From NCBI GenBank assembly GCA_019787685.1, contig JAHNUO010000008.1:434001-498000 (forward strand): a DNA stretch of 64,000 nt, written 5' to 3'. The position numbers were made by a program, and so were the translations under genes. Within the stretch, counting starts at the first letter, position 1. The number at the start of each line of letters is the position of its first letter. Source of the DNA: Chiua virens. Its lineage: Eukaryota; Basidiomycota; Agaricomycetes; Boletales; Boletaceae. The notes beneath the pieces were generated by a model. The model was given only the letters and a program-made list of their open reading frames with translations, searched no databases and was not told the DNA's origin. Shown here in pieces: positions 1 through 12,363 of the stretch.

Positions 1-3000
1 TCCACCCAGGAATCAGATGCGCAGGCTCACGACTACCGATGAAGCAATGCCTGCTGTTTCGAACGCAGAACCTCCCTCGGATCGAACAGAACTATTACGT
101 TCTAAGCCAGAGGTCGTCGGACGTTTCATGCAGTTGATGGTTCCTATTCTCATCGACGTGTATGCCGCGAGCGTGAATACGCCCATCCGAGTAAAGACGC
201 TTACGGGCTTGTTGAAGGCCGTGGGCTTCTTAGAGGGGGTCGAACTCAATACTGCTTTGCACGTCAGTACTTTCCTTGACCTCTCGTCATCACTACTAAT
301 GTTTTCGCCTTAGTTGGTCCCGGTTGCCAGCTTTGCATCGTCCATCTTGTCATCTAAAGACCATCCATCATTGATCATCGGGGCTTTACAACTCGTTGAC
401 ATTCTCTTACAAAAACTCCCTTCCGAATACAGGCCAGCCTTACGCAGGGAAGGTGTCTCCCATGAGATCGAAGTTCTTGCTTCCAGAGCACTTGCCTCGA
501 CAAAGCCGAAAGAGAAGGACGTGCCGGACCTCTCTGTTGTGGGGGACGTGGCCATCTATGCCTCGTCTGTAGTATCAGGACACAAAAAACATCACATATT
601 CTCTCTGGAACCGGAAGATGCAATTACATTGCGTGCTCGTGTCATGCGCTTCAAGTACTCGCTTGGCCAAGACAACAGCGGTGGTGACGACTCGTTCAAC
701 GATCTTCAGCGCCTGGTCAAAAAGCTTTCTGTGCCGGATCTGTCTGAGCAAGCCATGTTTTCGACTTTGAGAGAGTTCGCAGAACACTTCTCCTCAGAGA
801 GTTCGGTCTCTAGTTTTGAACTGCTCCGAAGTGGTGCCGTTGAGGGACTTCTTCGCTTTTCCACGGAGAAAGGATCAGGTCAGTCGAGTTTCAAATGTCC
901 AGCCCGTAGTGCACTGAGATTGCCTGTAGTTTCAATCAAACGTCGCCAAGAGATTCTGTTTGAAACCTTCACCCGGCCCTCCAAAGCTGGAAATTTGACG
1001 CAGTCTCCCCTTTTTGTGTTAGTCAAGAAGCTGCAAGAAAGCCTCACGAGGATGGAAAATTTTGAAGTGGTCACTATCGCGCAAGGCAGTGACGGTTAGT
1101 TTCTTTGTTGCGCACAACAACTTCGATTCCTGAGTTGGCTTCCCCTAGACTCGAAACGGAGTTCTCCGTCTTTGCTTGCTCGCCAGTTACGGCTTCGCTT
1201 GATTGCAGATGACGAGTCCGATATTCCGCGGAATCTGCAGAACATGGTTGTATCGATCCACGCAATCGCAACATTCCAGGCCCTTAACGACTATCTTCGC
1301 CCTCGGGTTGCCGGATTGATGTCCAGTGGACGCTTGTCTAACATGCTTGCGACCTTGACTGCATCTGGCTTCGGTCCGGGAGCTACCTCTCGGGCACCTG
1401 GTCAGGAAGCTGGTCAAGCCACCATAACATCTACAATTAACCCTTCCTCGTCGTCGTCAGATGTCCCTCCACCGGTGAATGAAGTTAGCCGGAGACGTAG
1501 CCAACGCCTTAGTGTGAAGAACGCAACGTCCGGCTCATCTGGAACTGTCCCCGACAATACTTCCCCCTCGACAACTGGTTCGGCTTCAGCATTTGACATC
1601 CTGTCTAGGCGGGAAGAACCGTTGGTTCAAGAAAGTGGACTTGCCACTGAACTCACAGATGATGAAGTTGATGCAGAGGTCAGGTTTGACTCCTTCGGTG
1701 ATAGGTTCTTCTGACAATTGGAGTTTCAGGTTTTCGAAGAGGATGGAGATGGAGATTCGGCAGCTGACAAGACTGTGACGTTGTCGGTCGGGGAAGGTGT
1801 GTCGCAGGACCTGTGATCATTATTATCATATTTATATGACCATCATAGATGATGGGAGGATTGAAGCACAAACGCCGGATGGCACACGCATAGCTACACC
1901 GAATTCGTCCAAAGGAGGGGTTCCACCTATATCATCGATTCGGCAAGGAAATGTTCAGAAATCCTCCTACGCAGCGGCTCTCAAAGCCAAGCCCACCGAT
2001 TGGCATCTTCAATTCTGGATGGACGATCACTTACTTCCGCTGGATTTGACTATATATGGCGCAATTCATCAGCACGAGATGAGGAAGAAGGTTGGCGCGT
2101 TACCATCAAGTGCTATGTGGCAGGGCATATACACAGTCAAATTTAAGAAAGTCAGCGGACCGCCTCCCAGCCAAGAGTGTAAGATTTCTCGTCCTTTGGT
2201 GACCTAGGCTAACCGATTGTCCTTCAGCCCGAAGCGAAGCGGTTGCAAGGATCCGGTCGCCCAGTCCTTCTTTTTCTTCGTTGCCGGATGACGCTCCTCA
2301 TGCCAAAATACTACGTCTCCTTCGTGTCCTGCACAAGCTCAACGCGGGAGAAGCTGAACGTCCCACAAGACCTCTCGAACGCCACGCCTTGCTAGAGACC
2401 GCCTTTATCAATAACAAGTTGACGGCCAAGCTCACGCGACAGCTTGAAGAACCGATGATTGTTGCGAGGTTCGTCATTCTTTAACTTCATCGATGAAGAT
2501 ATTTATACTATGTATAGTTCTTGTTTGCCTGACTGGGCTATCGACCTTCCTCAAAACTTCCCCTTCCTATTTCCGTTTGCCACTCGCTACAATTACTTGC
2601 AATCGACGTCATTTGGCTACGCACGCCTCATTCTCAAGTGGCAGAGTCAACAGAACCGAGGACAGGATACCTCGCGTCGTGATGATGGAATCGGGTTCCT
2701 TGGTCGGCTTCAGCGCCAGAAAGTCCGTATATCGCGCAAGCACATTCTTGAGTCTGCAGTGAAGGTCTTCGAACTCTACGGGTCATCTTCTTCAATCCTG
2801 GAAGTGGAATATTTTGAAGAAGTTGGTACTGGTCTCGGTCCAACCCTGGAGTTTTACTCGCTTGTTTCCAAGGAGTTCGCGCGCAAAGATCTGAAGATCT
2901 GGCGTGACGCAGATGCTGGTTCTCCTGGAATCTATGTCCATCATCCCACTGGGCTTTATCCGGCACCCATTAGTCCCGACGATATTGCAAACGATGGCGG

Positions 3001-4191
3001 ACAGTATGTGACTAAGCCTAAATTTGCTTGTTCTGACTAATTCTTCAAAGGAAACGGACGCATATTCTCCGTGTGATTGGGCAGTATGTAGCCAAGGCGA
3101 TGCTGGACTCCAGAATTATCGATCTCTCTCTCAACAAGATATTCATTAAGCTTGTTCTTGGAGAAGAAGTCCCATTGACCATCGATTCCCTCAGAGTACG
3201 TGGTTGCTCGTTCATCGAAGAATCTCGCTCACTGTATCTCAGTTGGTTGACAATGACCTCGCCAATTCTCTCGCCAAACTACAGAGCTACGCATCCATCA
3301 AAGGGCAAGCAGAGAAGGTTTGTTCCTCAGTGCCAATGTAACCTATCCTTGTTCTCATCTACAGTGAAGCAGCTTTTCCGCAAGGTTGCATTGATGGACA
3401 TCGTCAATGTCGAGGATCTTGCTCTCGATTTCACATTACCAGGTTACGATATCGAATTAAAAGTATGTAATTTACGAGGACTTTCTCCTGAAGCCACTTT
3501 GATCTGATCTATTTCTGATGCTTAGCCTGGCGGTCGTGACATTCCCGTGACGTCTGATAACGCGGAACAGTACATTCATGAAGTGCTGGATGCCATTCTG
3601 GGGACAGGAGCTCGACCACAAGCAAAAGCATTCAGAGAGGGGTTCTCAAAAGTCTTTCCGATTTCCGATCTGCAAGCATTTTCTGCTGACGAGTTGGTTA
3701 TGCTCTTTGGTAACTCTGATGAGGATTGGGGTATCGAAAGTGCGTTTCGTGCAGTCTACTAAGTGACGGCGTTGACGGTATTATGCAGCTCTCACGGAAG
3801 CCATCAAGGCTGATCATGGGTTCAATGGGGAAAGTCGTTCGATTCGCGACTTGGTTGAGCTGATGTGTGAATTCGATGTGACCATACGACGTGATTTCCT
3901 ACAATTTATTACTGGAAGTCCCAAGTTACCTATCGGAGGTGAGTTCGTTCCGTAGTAGGGGCTCGGTCAGACGTGACTAATTAACTCTTAACAGGTTTCC
4001 GCGGCCTCAACCCGCCGCTCACCGTCGTTCGGAAGCCACACGAAGCACCGCTCATCGCCGACGACTATCTCCCCAGCGTCATGACCTGCGTAAACTATCT
4101 GAAGCTTCCGGAATACAGTTCGAAGAAAGCTATGAGAGAGAAGTTATGCACAGCGATGAAAGAAGGAACTGGCAGTTTCCACTTGTCTTAA
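1..4191 (+). CDS. UFD4: HECT-type E3 ubiquitin ligase, UFD4/TRIP12 family (5' partial)
   Basis: This E3 ligase accepts ubiquitin on a HECT cysteine and passes it to substrates; the family drives the ubiquitin-fusion-degradation pathway. The reading frame is already open at base 2, so the N-terminus lies outside the window. The first 1.1 kb encodes helical ARM-like sequence, followed by a Ser/Pro-rich acidic linker (about 1400-1900). The block around 2650-2960 ([19 protein letters not shown], then [20 protein letters not shown]) is the UFD4-type entry to the HECT domain. The C-lobe ends with [15 protein letters not shown], which carries the catalytic Cys, and stops after GSFHLS at 4191. About a dozen short introns join cleanly (for example 262-313, 878-930, 1095-1149). 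Family assignment is firm; exact exon ends are inferred. Confidence 0.93.
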
Positions 4192-4452
4192 AGTAATATT
4201 GTGTCCCATGAACTAACTTGTTTACGCATCCATTTTCCTTTTCCCTAGCAATTACACCATAGTGTTGTTCACCACGTATCGATAATAAACGTTTTGTAGT
4301 AGCTGGTGATTTGGGATGAGTCATAATGGCTTATGCCATCCATAATTACGTCGGTCAGCAGTGCCGCCATGCTGGCTGCGGATGTGTGCTTGTGTTCACC
4401 TTGGGGGTTCTAGGGGACCCTTGAAAGACTCCAATTCAGTCTCTATCGAAGC

Positions 4453-7400
4453 ATGTATGTGCGCCCGGACAGACCACTTGTCGTAAAGTGCACGTTTGAC
4501 CGGTGGAACAAACACATCAGCTTTGCATCGGCCAAGAATTGCTCTTACGATCTGCTGAAGAATAAGGTATGTTATGCACCCGAGTTTTAACACGATCGTG
4601 AAGGTTTTTAATCCCAACTCTGTGTAGGTCGAACAGTGTTTCTCACTCTATGCCACTCCCTACGTGATATCCTACAAGGATGACGATGGCGAAGTTACCG
4701 ATGTCTCAACGGAATCAGATCTCACGGAAGCCATTCAATATTTCCAGGCCGGCTCGGATGATCCACCCCTCTCTTCTGCAGCATCGATACTGTCTGGGAG
4801 AAGTTTTGGCGGGAAACGACGGATCACTCTACGCGTTCACATAACGGTGGACTATGACGGCCCCAGCTTGAGTGATACGTCGAGTCTGGCAAGTATGGAG
4901 GAGTACAGAGGGAGGAACAGGAGCAACGGGGAACTCAGTTGGACAGAAGTGGGGTCATTGGTGGGGTCGTCCGGCGGATTGCCAAGCGACGATCGTTCCC
5001 AAGTTCCCGCTTCTGAGTCGCCTTTCGAGGATGTGCTATCGCAGTCGGCGCAAGACAGAGGAGCAGCATGGCTCCGAGATCAGAACGCACGCACTATCAA
5101 GACCATGCTTGGCTCTACCCCGGAGCCATCCGAATCCGATGCTCGGTCAATCTCCATGCCACCTTCGGAGGAGCAGGATCCGCAGAACATAGACGGCGAC
5201 CTTGCACTAGAACGCGATCCACGCGGAAAGTACTATTATTCCTACACGCGCGGGAGCTCTTCCGCGCACGATTCGGGATATGAGGACGGGTACAGCATCA
5301 AGGACTGAGAACGAACCTCCCGCGAGCCTGTCAGACGGGCACGTCCGGCCGAACAGCATACAGCTCGATTGGCTTGCTTCACAACAGAAAGTCCAAGATG
5401 AAGACTCTGCCGGAAGTTCCGTTACATCTGGGTTGGAGAAGAGTCCACACTCGATTCTTCCGGATTCACCCCCGGAACTCCTCCAATCCCTGCTACCCGC
5501 CGTGCCCCCGCCTGGCACGCTTACGACTGTGTTCCGAATGCGGGGTATTGCTGGATGCCATACGCTATGTATGCGCGATGTGTGGGGAACAGGAACCAGT
5601 AGGTAGCTCAGTCGTTCCGAGCGAATGGAACCTCGAGATCGGCAACAAAGGAAAGGAGAAGAGCATGGATGATGCGCCTTCTTACCCCCCCTCTGCCCAT
5701 AGGACCTGTCAGCAGCTTTCTTCCTCCTTCACGGCCTCGGCCTCCACGATATGGGATACCTCTTCACATGGTCATCACGAACATACCAGTAACAAGCCCC
5801 TACCAGGTATTCCGTCTTCGAGCTCTACATTGCACCATTCTCGAGGACCTTCGTCTCTCTTCGAGTCGGAAAATGTGGGCTATGAACTTTGTTCTGGATG
5901 CATAGAATCCGCCGGCATTTACCACGCGCTTTGCGCTAGTACTGAACGGATAGGCGGTACTGCTGGTCCAGAGCCTACATCACCTGAGGACGCAATGTCA
6001 TTATGGCTACGTTCTGCTCCTCGCCACAAAGGACAGCTTCGTCATGCGTATTTTGAGAAGGTATGGGGACCCCAGGGATGGGATGATGTCGGTACGTACC
6101 AGACTTTGATTCTGATTGTTAAACTTGTTCACGATGAACGGATATAGAGCAGGAAAATATGATGACATGCAAATGTTCAACTTGCAATACCGCGATCATT
6201 GGGAAACGCTACAAATGTGCATCTTGCATGAAATTCAATCTTTGTCGTGCCTGTTATGGGTAGATGAAATCTCTTTTAGTTTGGCCGCCTACTCACCAAT
6301 CGATCTTGTGTTTCTAGTCAAGTTCACGACATACATCCCGCCCACGCTTTCCTGCTTGTGATGGAGCGACCGACAAGACCGAAGAGTGAGATAAGCTATC
6401 TGCCCTCTATGGTGACGACAGAAGATACCAACGGAGAACAATGTGCGTACACATGCATCGTCTTTCTGTTTTGACCTAACATACGTCTACCCTGTAGCCA
6501 TGAAACACCCAGACGTTAAGTGCGCGCAGTATGTATCCACGCCCATATCCCCTTGTGTTCGCTGATTTTTCGCCTTCATAGCTGTCTGCAGGACATCCTA
6601 GGCGCTCGTTTTCACTGTGCAGTTTGTGACTCCGTTGACATCTGCTCCAACTGTGAATCGGTAGGACTTCCGGGGAACCTAGACTCGTCCGAGGGAGGGC
6701 ACTTATCGTCGCACATTATGATAAAGGTATTTAAATGTCATTTCTCGAGAATGTGTTCTTATCATTTCACATCCGACAGATTCCATACCCACTTGAAACC
6801 ACGCAGGTTCAGACTGCTTCACGCCGCGCCATGTTTCTGTGGACCGGTCGAGATGCTGCACAGGTTCTCACTGCATCACACTCGAGACCTTCGTCGGTAT
6901 ATTCTTCCTATGCGAAGACTGTAGTCGGTTCTCGCATGCAACTCGCCACACAAGACGAGCCACCCGAAGACCATCATATCATTTGTGACGGATGCCATGA
7001 GGTTCGTGCACGGGCTTGTATACCAGCACAAATCGACCATGACTAACCTTGACAGACTATCTTTGGAACGAGATATCAATGCGCAACATGTCCGTCACTG
7101 GCTAACCCATACAGCCTCGTACGTGTGTCCGTTCGCATGGTATGACACTCGTCTGATGGTCGTCAACAAGTGTGCTTCGTGCGAGGAGCGTTCGTACATG
7201 CTTCACGATCCCATGCACTCGTTCTTTAAGCTTCCACGACCGGTTCACCGTCCCCTTCAGTCCTGCTCCGGATTTCTGCCAAAACTGTCCGTCTCTTTAC
7301 TTTCTTGAACGGTTTGGAAATTCTGAACAAGCTTTTCTTTGTAGGTACAAGGTACCCGCCGGACCAGTGGGTGGCCTGACTTCTCACACGGACCCTAAAG

Positions 7401-7810
7401 GTGCGCGAGAAAGATTCATTGGTGTTTTCTATTCTCATCTATACATAGAGTACCTATTTTTTCTCATTCATTCCACTGCACTCTGTGATCGCTGTCTGGA
7501 GCGCATCAACGGTGCCTGGTTCCGATGTGCATATTGCGCAAAAGATCTGTGTAGCGATTGCGAAGCTCTCGATACACACGACGAAACGCACTTGTTTGTG
7601 GTTTTCAAGGCACCAGTAAGTTCTCCGACACCTTTGCATCGATATCATCCTCACGATCGAATTCTTCCCAAGGTTGATATGCCGCAATTTCGGTCAGGTT
7701 CATTTATTCTACAGATCAGCACACAATACTAACATTTACGACAGACAATTTTCAAACGTGGAGAATCCAGCACCTATTATTCCCTTCCCGGTGTACCGGT
7801 AGACTGCTGA
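4453..7810 (+). CDS. PB1 domain plus multiple ZZ-type zinc fingers (p62/NBR1-like architecture)
   Basis: The start is MYVRPDRPLVVKCTFD at 4453, and a PB1-like domain fills the first ~100 residues, including the acidic YKDDDGEVTDVSTESDL stretch typical of OPCA motifs. A low-complexity Ser-rich linker follows. After it come four or five Cys-rich fingers with paired CxxC motifs: CSECG...CAMCGE near 5525, CKCSTCN...CASCMKFNLC near 6170-6255, HCAVCDSVDICSNC near 6615, CDGC...CATC near 6985-7095, and CDRCLE...CAYCAKDLCSDCE near 7487. PB1 with ZZ fingers is the layout of selective-autophagy receptors, but I see no NBR1 Ig-like domain or clear LIR, so that role is inference. The frame changes near 5230-5300 (a GT-AG intron of about 75 nt would fit) and near 5510, where I found no convincing intron. 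Confidence 0.75.
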
Positions 7811-8009
7811 GACGGTCCGAGTAGCCAGAACATAGATACCCTCGCAAACCTAACGTTGGCTATATTGTTGTTACTTTCTTAGCACCAGTGTAATAATATC
7901 AATCTTGCTTACTCCAGGCCTGTACACAGCCGAGAATGGGGAAGGATTTTAACCTCGGAGGATAAGTGCCACCATAAACTCAGCTCTTTTTAAATCCTGT
8001 GTAGTGATC

Positions 8010-8579
8010 TCAATGTGAGCCAACTGCCCGGTCCAAAACAGAGCGGAGGGACGAACCAAGCCTTCTCCTCTCGTAGAACAAGTCTGTCCTGCTGGCACCA
8101 AGATTCACGATCTTTGGACACCCATCACGGTCTTTTTCAAGTCTTGTACACTCTGCACAATAGTACGCGTCTGAGATTCCTAGGTAGATAAAATCATGTA
8201 AAGATGACATTGAAGAGTACAGTGAACGCACATACCTGGAGAACCGCAGATGATGCATCTACCACCGTAAGTGCCAAAGTTACACTCATCGCATATGCGC
8301 ACGAGGGTCTCAGGACGGACATAAGAGTCGCAGACGGGACTGCTATCGCGTTAGCGAAACCAACAGAGCAATTTTGGGAGATGCTCACCATTTACCGTCG
8401 CATTTTTCACACAAACGTCCTATAGCTGGACATCTCCGTTAGCGCGAGCGAAAGCTGTCCAAACAAGCTGACTCACCGATTCCAGGCTGACGCCTACACA
8501 TGATCAGATCTATACATTTATGAGTGAATGTATACGATAAGAGGTGACAGACCGACTGACCGGGATGATGTTTGGACAT
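8010..8579 (-). CDS. RDS3: PHF5A/Rds3-family splicing factor (SF3b subunit)
   Basis: This is a small zinc-knuckle subunit of the U2 snRNP SF3b complex, which helps recognise the branch point. Five exons rebuild the family almost residue for residue: [58 protein letters not shown], then [19 protein letters not shown] and [20 protein letters not shown]. The CxxC pairs that hold the zinc ions are all present. The C-terminal tail ([15 protein letters not shown]) is longer than and unlike the usual short basic end. The four introns are about 45-65 nt, so no single frame shows the whole gene. It is divergent from the phosphatase gene starting at 8655. Confidence 0.93.
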
Positions 8580-8654
8580 GGCTGTATGCGGTCAACACGG
8601 GAGCGAAATAGGCGGATATGATCAAGCAGGTTGTTTACGCTTGTTTGACATGTT
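8580..8654. promoter_or_regulatory. 75-bp divergent intergenic region (RDS3 / dual-specificity phosphatase)
   Basis: Only 75 bp separate the two opposing start codons, so the two genes must share or overlap promoters and 5' leaders. I see no clear TATA box or CCAAT box inside it. Confidence 0.5.
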
Positions 8655-9517
8655 ATGGCGGGTGTGGCTATACACGAGGCACTAATACAAGAGCCTGCAC
8701 AAGGACGTATATATCCGTTGATGAATCGGGTGTTCTCTTCTTCAATCCCAGTGCCATGCTCTCCTTCCCAGCAAGCAACTGGAAGTCCTCCGTCGTTCAG
8801 AAGACGACGGGTCGCCGTCCCAAAAACAGTACAGGGTGACGCCTATGGCCGTGTAGTCAGCACCATCACCCCTCGTCTCTACCTCTCAGATCTCTACTCA
8901 GCCCAAGTAGCAGGCACTCTTGAACGATTTGGCATCACGCACATCGTGTCTGCCATTGAACCAGACCTACGCGAGGATTTCGGGGACAACGTGATCGTCA
9001 TGCACGTCCCGATTCGTGACGATGCAAACGCCAACATTGCGCAATGGTTTGACAGTGTCGTCAATTTTATCCAGCAGGCGCTCGACATGGATGAACGACA
9101 CAAGGTCCTCGTGAGTGGCTGTGTGCTCTCTTGGCGTTGTGCGTCGTTTCCAAGACCCCCGTGTAGGTGCATTGTCTGCAGGGCATATCTCGATCTGCGA
9201 CCCTCGTGTGCGCCTACCTGGTTGCCACAACGCCGATGCGGTCTGTGGAAGCGATTGCACATGTACGAGCGAAACGTGGCATTGTGTCGCCAAACATTGG
9301 CTTCCGGAGTCAGCTCGCCACCTGGGAACTTCAGTTTGAAGATGCCAAGGTTAGGGCAGCAGAAGACCAGCGAAGGAAAGCGGGAAGTTTGAGTGTGTTT
9401 GGGGACGTCCTGTCAATGTGCATAGGCAAGCGCAGGTCGAGGCGACTTGCAGAAAGACGTGAGCGCGACAGTCGAGCGCAGGGTGTGACCGTTGATACTG
9501 TTTCAGTGCAGATATGA
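8655..9517 (+). CDS. Dual-specificity protein phosphatase (DSPc)
   Basis: Two exons joined across an intron at 9111-9166 encode about 268 residues. After an N-terminal extension of ~55 residues rich in Ser/Pro/Arg, the catalytic domain begins at ITPRLYLSDLYSAQ, the usual opening of DSP domains. The P-loop HCLQGISRSATL (HCx5R, catalytic Cys and Arg present) lies directly after the splice junction, and the general-acid Asp is probably in PIRDDANANI. A basic C-terminal tail (GKRRSRRLAERRERDSR) may target the protein or bind acidic partners. The substrate cannot be told from sequence; atypical DUSPs of this size act on phospho-Tyr/Thr proteins or on RNA 5' ends. Confidence 0.9.
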
Positions 9518-9910
9518 TCTACTATATATCCCAGGGACATTTATGTACCACTAGTCCATTAATGTGTATCTTTGTGCAAGTTCCTCTGAAGTGGATATAT
9601 AGGTTCAAGTAGATATGATAACCAAAGATGTCACTGGTTGAGGCATGCGTTACCTAATATTAGAGAACACAGACTCGGACGACGACGACGACCGACAACG
9701 AGCACATTCACTAGTCGGATGGACATTCCTTGAACAATACGTACACGACAACGACAACACTAGAAAGCTCAAAGGAGCACGGCCGCAGAAACAACAGACA
9801 GCGTAGCAACACTTTATCTTGGATACCAACCGCATCAGAGCCGTTAACAATCTCTCGTTGCTACTATAAATCAACATATACCACGACCGCAGTCGCCTAC
9901 ACAATCTAAA
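9518..9910. other. Intergenic region upstream of the 9911 gene
   Basis: About 390 bp without a credible gene. It holds a short GAC trinucleotide run near 9677-9695 and otherwise nothing I can name. It is presumably the 3' end of the phosphatase gene and the promoter of the next one. Confidence 0.4.
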
Positions 9911-11215
9911 ATGCACACCAGACATTCTTCCAGCTCTCCCCGAAAATCATCTCGCCACCCCTCCGCTTCTTCCAGCTCCGCCTTCGCTCATTCCACCCCT
10001 CTATCCACGCTTGATCAGGGCATCGCAGTTCCTTCTGGAGCGCATTCTCTGGCTCATGAACTTGCGGTCGCGTTGATGCCGGATCCCGCCGGAGGCGCAT
10101 CCAGGCTATTGGCGGAAGAATTTGGTATCGAATACGACGAGGGTGCTGAAGGTATCGACGACGACCCTCTCGCCAGGCATGACACTGGAGATGCCGACGT
10201 AGATGACGGTCATACGGATGATCTTGATGGCAGCGCCAGTTTAGCCGATGAGCTGGGTGAAAACACGCTGGGGGACAGTTTGGCGGCGGAGCTTGGCGGT
10301 GTCGTGGAGGACGACGGTCAAGATGATGGTAGTACTTGTGACCAAACCGATGTTGACGGCGCTAGCGACGAGGAAGATGAGGACGCGACTCGGCGCGCTA
10401 CGTTGGCGGAGGACGCCATGGAGGTTCTCGCACAGAACCTTGCCTCTACAGACAGGCTCTTGGTTCATCTACAGACCATCGACACGACCTCAACCCTCGA
10501 GAATCTCACGACTGATATGATCAGTGGGCTCAACGACGCGGTTCGCGACCGCGAGGGACAAGTTCGCGAGCTTATTTCGCATGACCGCGATCTGAAGCGA
10601 ATCGCCACCGAAGTGGGCGGCATGGATGTACTTGGTGATCTTGATCCCATTGACGCTGTTTCGGAGGACGAGCAAGAGAGACTACCCCCAGAGTCGTTCA
10701 AGCTCGAGTCCGTCGCAGAGGAGGAGGAGATCGCGGAAGGGGATTCGCTGTATGCTCCTTCATTACCCTATTCTCCGCAAAAAACCTTCTTCGCACTGCA
10801 TACGTCTACGTCCCCGCCTTCCACATCACTGTCCTCATCGAAGACGTTGAACAATACAACCCAGCACTCACAGTCATCTATATCCACACTGAACGTTGCC
10901 CTTCCATCCATGACTCATATGCGCTCCCACACCGCGTCGTTCCTCGCATCGCTCACGATCATATCTGAGCAATCTCAGGTGAATAGCGCGGCAACTGCGG
11001 ATGCAGGACGTAAGATTCGTTCTGTGAAGAACCAGCTTGCCAAATGGAAGACCGAAACAGAAGGCGCGGAGAGGAGTCGGTTGAAGATTGAGAAGTGGGA
11101 GGCCGAGAGCGTAGGACGGAGAGATGGACGGGTGGTGGTAGACGAGCACATGAGGGCCTTCAAGAAGGCCATCACCGATGCAGGGACGAAGACACAAGCT
11201 ATAATGGCGCGATGA
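9911..11215 (+). CDS. Uncharacterised acidic protein with C-terminal coiled coil
   Basis: One uninterrupted 434-residue frame, unusual here because nearly every neighbour has introns. I do not recognise the family. The first ~30 residues are Ser/His/Arg-rich. Residues ~60-170 are strongly acidic with repeated DD/DE pairs and a repeated LADELGE / LAAELGG pattern. Residues ~175-260 look helical (DAMEVLAQNLASTDRLLVHL, DREGQVRELISHDRDLKRIA), and a Ser/Thr/Pro-rich linker precedes a C-terminal coiled coil (RKIRSVKNQLAKWKTETEG). Such acidic, coiled-coil proteins are often structural or adaptor subunits, but I assign no function. Long clean coding with domain-like structure supports a real gene. Confidence 0.75.
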   Translation: MHTRHSSSSPRKSSRHPSASSSSAFAHSTPLSTLDQGIAVPSGAHSLAHELAVALMPDPAGGASRLLAEEFGIEYDEGAEGIDDDPLARHDTGDADVDDGHTDDLDGSASLADELGENTLGDSLAAELGGVVEDDGQDDGSTCDQTDVDGASDEEDEDATRRATLAEDAMEVLAQNLASTDRLLVHLQTIDTTSTLENLTTDMISGLNDAVRDREGQVRELISHDRDLKRIATEVGGMDVLGDLDPIDAVSEDEQERLPPESFKLESVAEEEEIAEGDSLYAPSLPYSPQKTFFALHTSTSPPSTSLSSSKTLNNTTQHSQSSISTLNVALPSMTHMRSHTASFLASLTIISEQSQVNSAATADAGRKIRSVKNQLAKWKTETEGAERSRLKIEKWEAESVGRRDGRVVVDEHMRAFKKAITDAGTKTQAIMAR

Positions 11216-11433
11216 GGTCACAAGGATATCTAACACTGAACATTTATCCCACACAGGTACTAGTACCCCCTACAGTATACCAGTGCATCTATCCGTTTCG
11301 ATTTGTAGACTAGCCAGCTGGAAGATTCACAGATATCCCATATATGTATTTTGTTGTCCGAGTGTGATCCACGATGTGTCTAATGACGCGAGCTTGCTCG
11401 TTAACTCTGACATAGGTACCTTCATCTATCAAA

Positions 11434-12253
11434 ATGGCCTCGCCACAGGAAAGCATGTCCATGACGGATGCGCTGACGGCACCACTCACCACCGTCAGCA
11501 CGTTGTCCAACACCCTCTTTCAGTCTCTATCTTCCCAACACCTGCATGCCAAGCCGAGCGTCGCTCCACCACCGGTCGCTGCATTCTGTAATGCTGAAGC
11601 GGCCCTTGCTCGCGCATTGGCAGATACAGCCTCGCACCAAAGACGACAGAAACGGATCGAAGAGCTCATTGCAGAGATTGGTGCGTTCGACGCAAAATGG
11701 CGCTGGATTGTCGAGCGTATCGAGCAGGGGAAGAGAGAACTAGAAGCTGTCGTCAAGGAAGGCGACGAGAGAATCGAAGGAATACGAAAAGCAAAGGAAG
11801 GCAAGCCCATGTCCTTGTTGGGCTCGTCTGGATATTCATGCATCCCATAGCGTCAATCCCGTACCCCGAGCTGCTCGCGTATGCGCATTCGCTCAGTGCA
11901 TTCACGTCTGCTCCTCCGAACATGCCCGATCCAAACGCGCCGCTGAACGCGTTGCATGGTGCACCTGTACCCCTGTTCTTCCCGCCATTCCCCAATGAAG
12001 AAAAGATGAGGAGAGGTAGATTGAATGTCGAAAAGCCTCTCGGAGGGCTCGGAGAAAGTCATAGCGTGAAACGTGAGCACATTGGTGATATACTGATAGA
12101 TCTGAGTCATATTGTCTTGCAGCCCGGTCGCCGTCACCAAAACCAGCACAAGCGACACGCGACCGTCCTGGAGTCAACCCGTACCGACACGAAGTACGGA
12201 CACAGACGCAGACGGTCTTTGACCTTGACTTGGATCTCAACCCGGACCTGTAA
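11434..12253 (+). CDS. MED4: Mediator complex subunit 4
   Basis: MED4 is a middle-module subunit of Mediator, which links activators to RNA polymerase II. Exon 1 (11434-11800) encodes a helical N-terminal region with a coiled coil (KRIEELIAEIGAFDAKWRWI). Exon 2 starts with the family signature SIPYPELLAYAHSLSAFTSA, followed by PLFFPPFPNEEKMRRGRLN. Exon 3 (from 12123) ends in the acidic tail TVFDLDLDLNPDL. Intron 1 (11801-11850) begins with GC rather than GT, in the context AAG|GCAAGC, so it is a GC-AG intron; the join gives Ala and keeps the frame. Intron 2 is 12073-12122, GT-AG. The assignment rests on the conserved central motif. Confidence 0.88.
11801..11850 (+). other. GC-AG intron in MED4
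   Basis: The donor is AAG|GCAAGC and the acceptor CCCATAG. Removing these 50 nt joins KAKE to ASIPYPELLAYAH in frame; leaving them in gives a stop shortly after. Confidence 0.8.
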
Positions 12254-12324
12254 ATAATGACTAGTGATTACATAAATGCCCGATTTGTGTCCAGTCGTCA
12301 TCGCAAATTATTACTAGTCAATCT

Positions 12325-12363
12325 TTCTCTGTTTCATCTTTTTTTTTTTTTATTCTTTCAGTT
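12325..12363 (+). promoter_or_regulatory. Pyrimidine-rich leader or 5'-UTR intron acceptor before the eIF4E-like gene
   Basis: A T-rich tract (11 T in a row near 12340) ends in TTCTTTCAG just two bases before the ATG at 12364. It looks like a strong 3' splice site, so the transcript may carry a 5'-UTR intron whose second exon begins at the start codon. An alternative is a pyrimidine-rich core promoter element. Confidence 0.4.
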
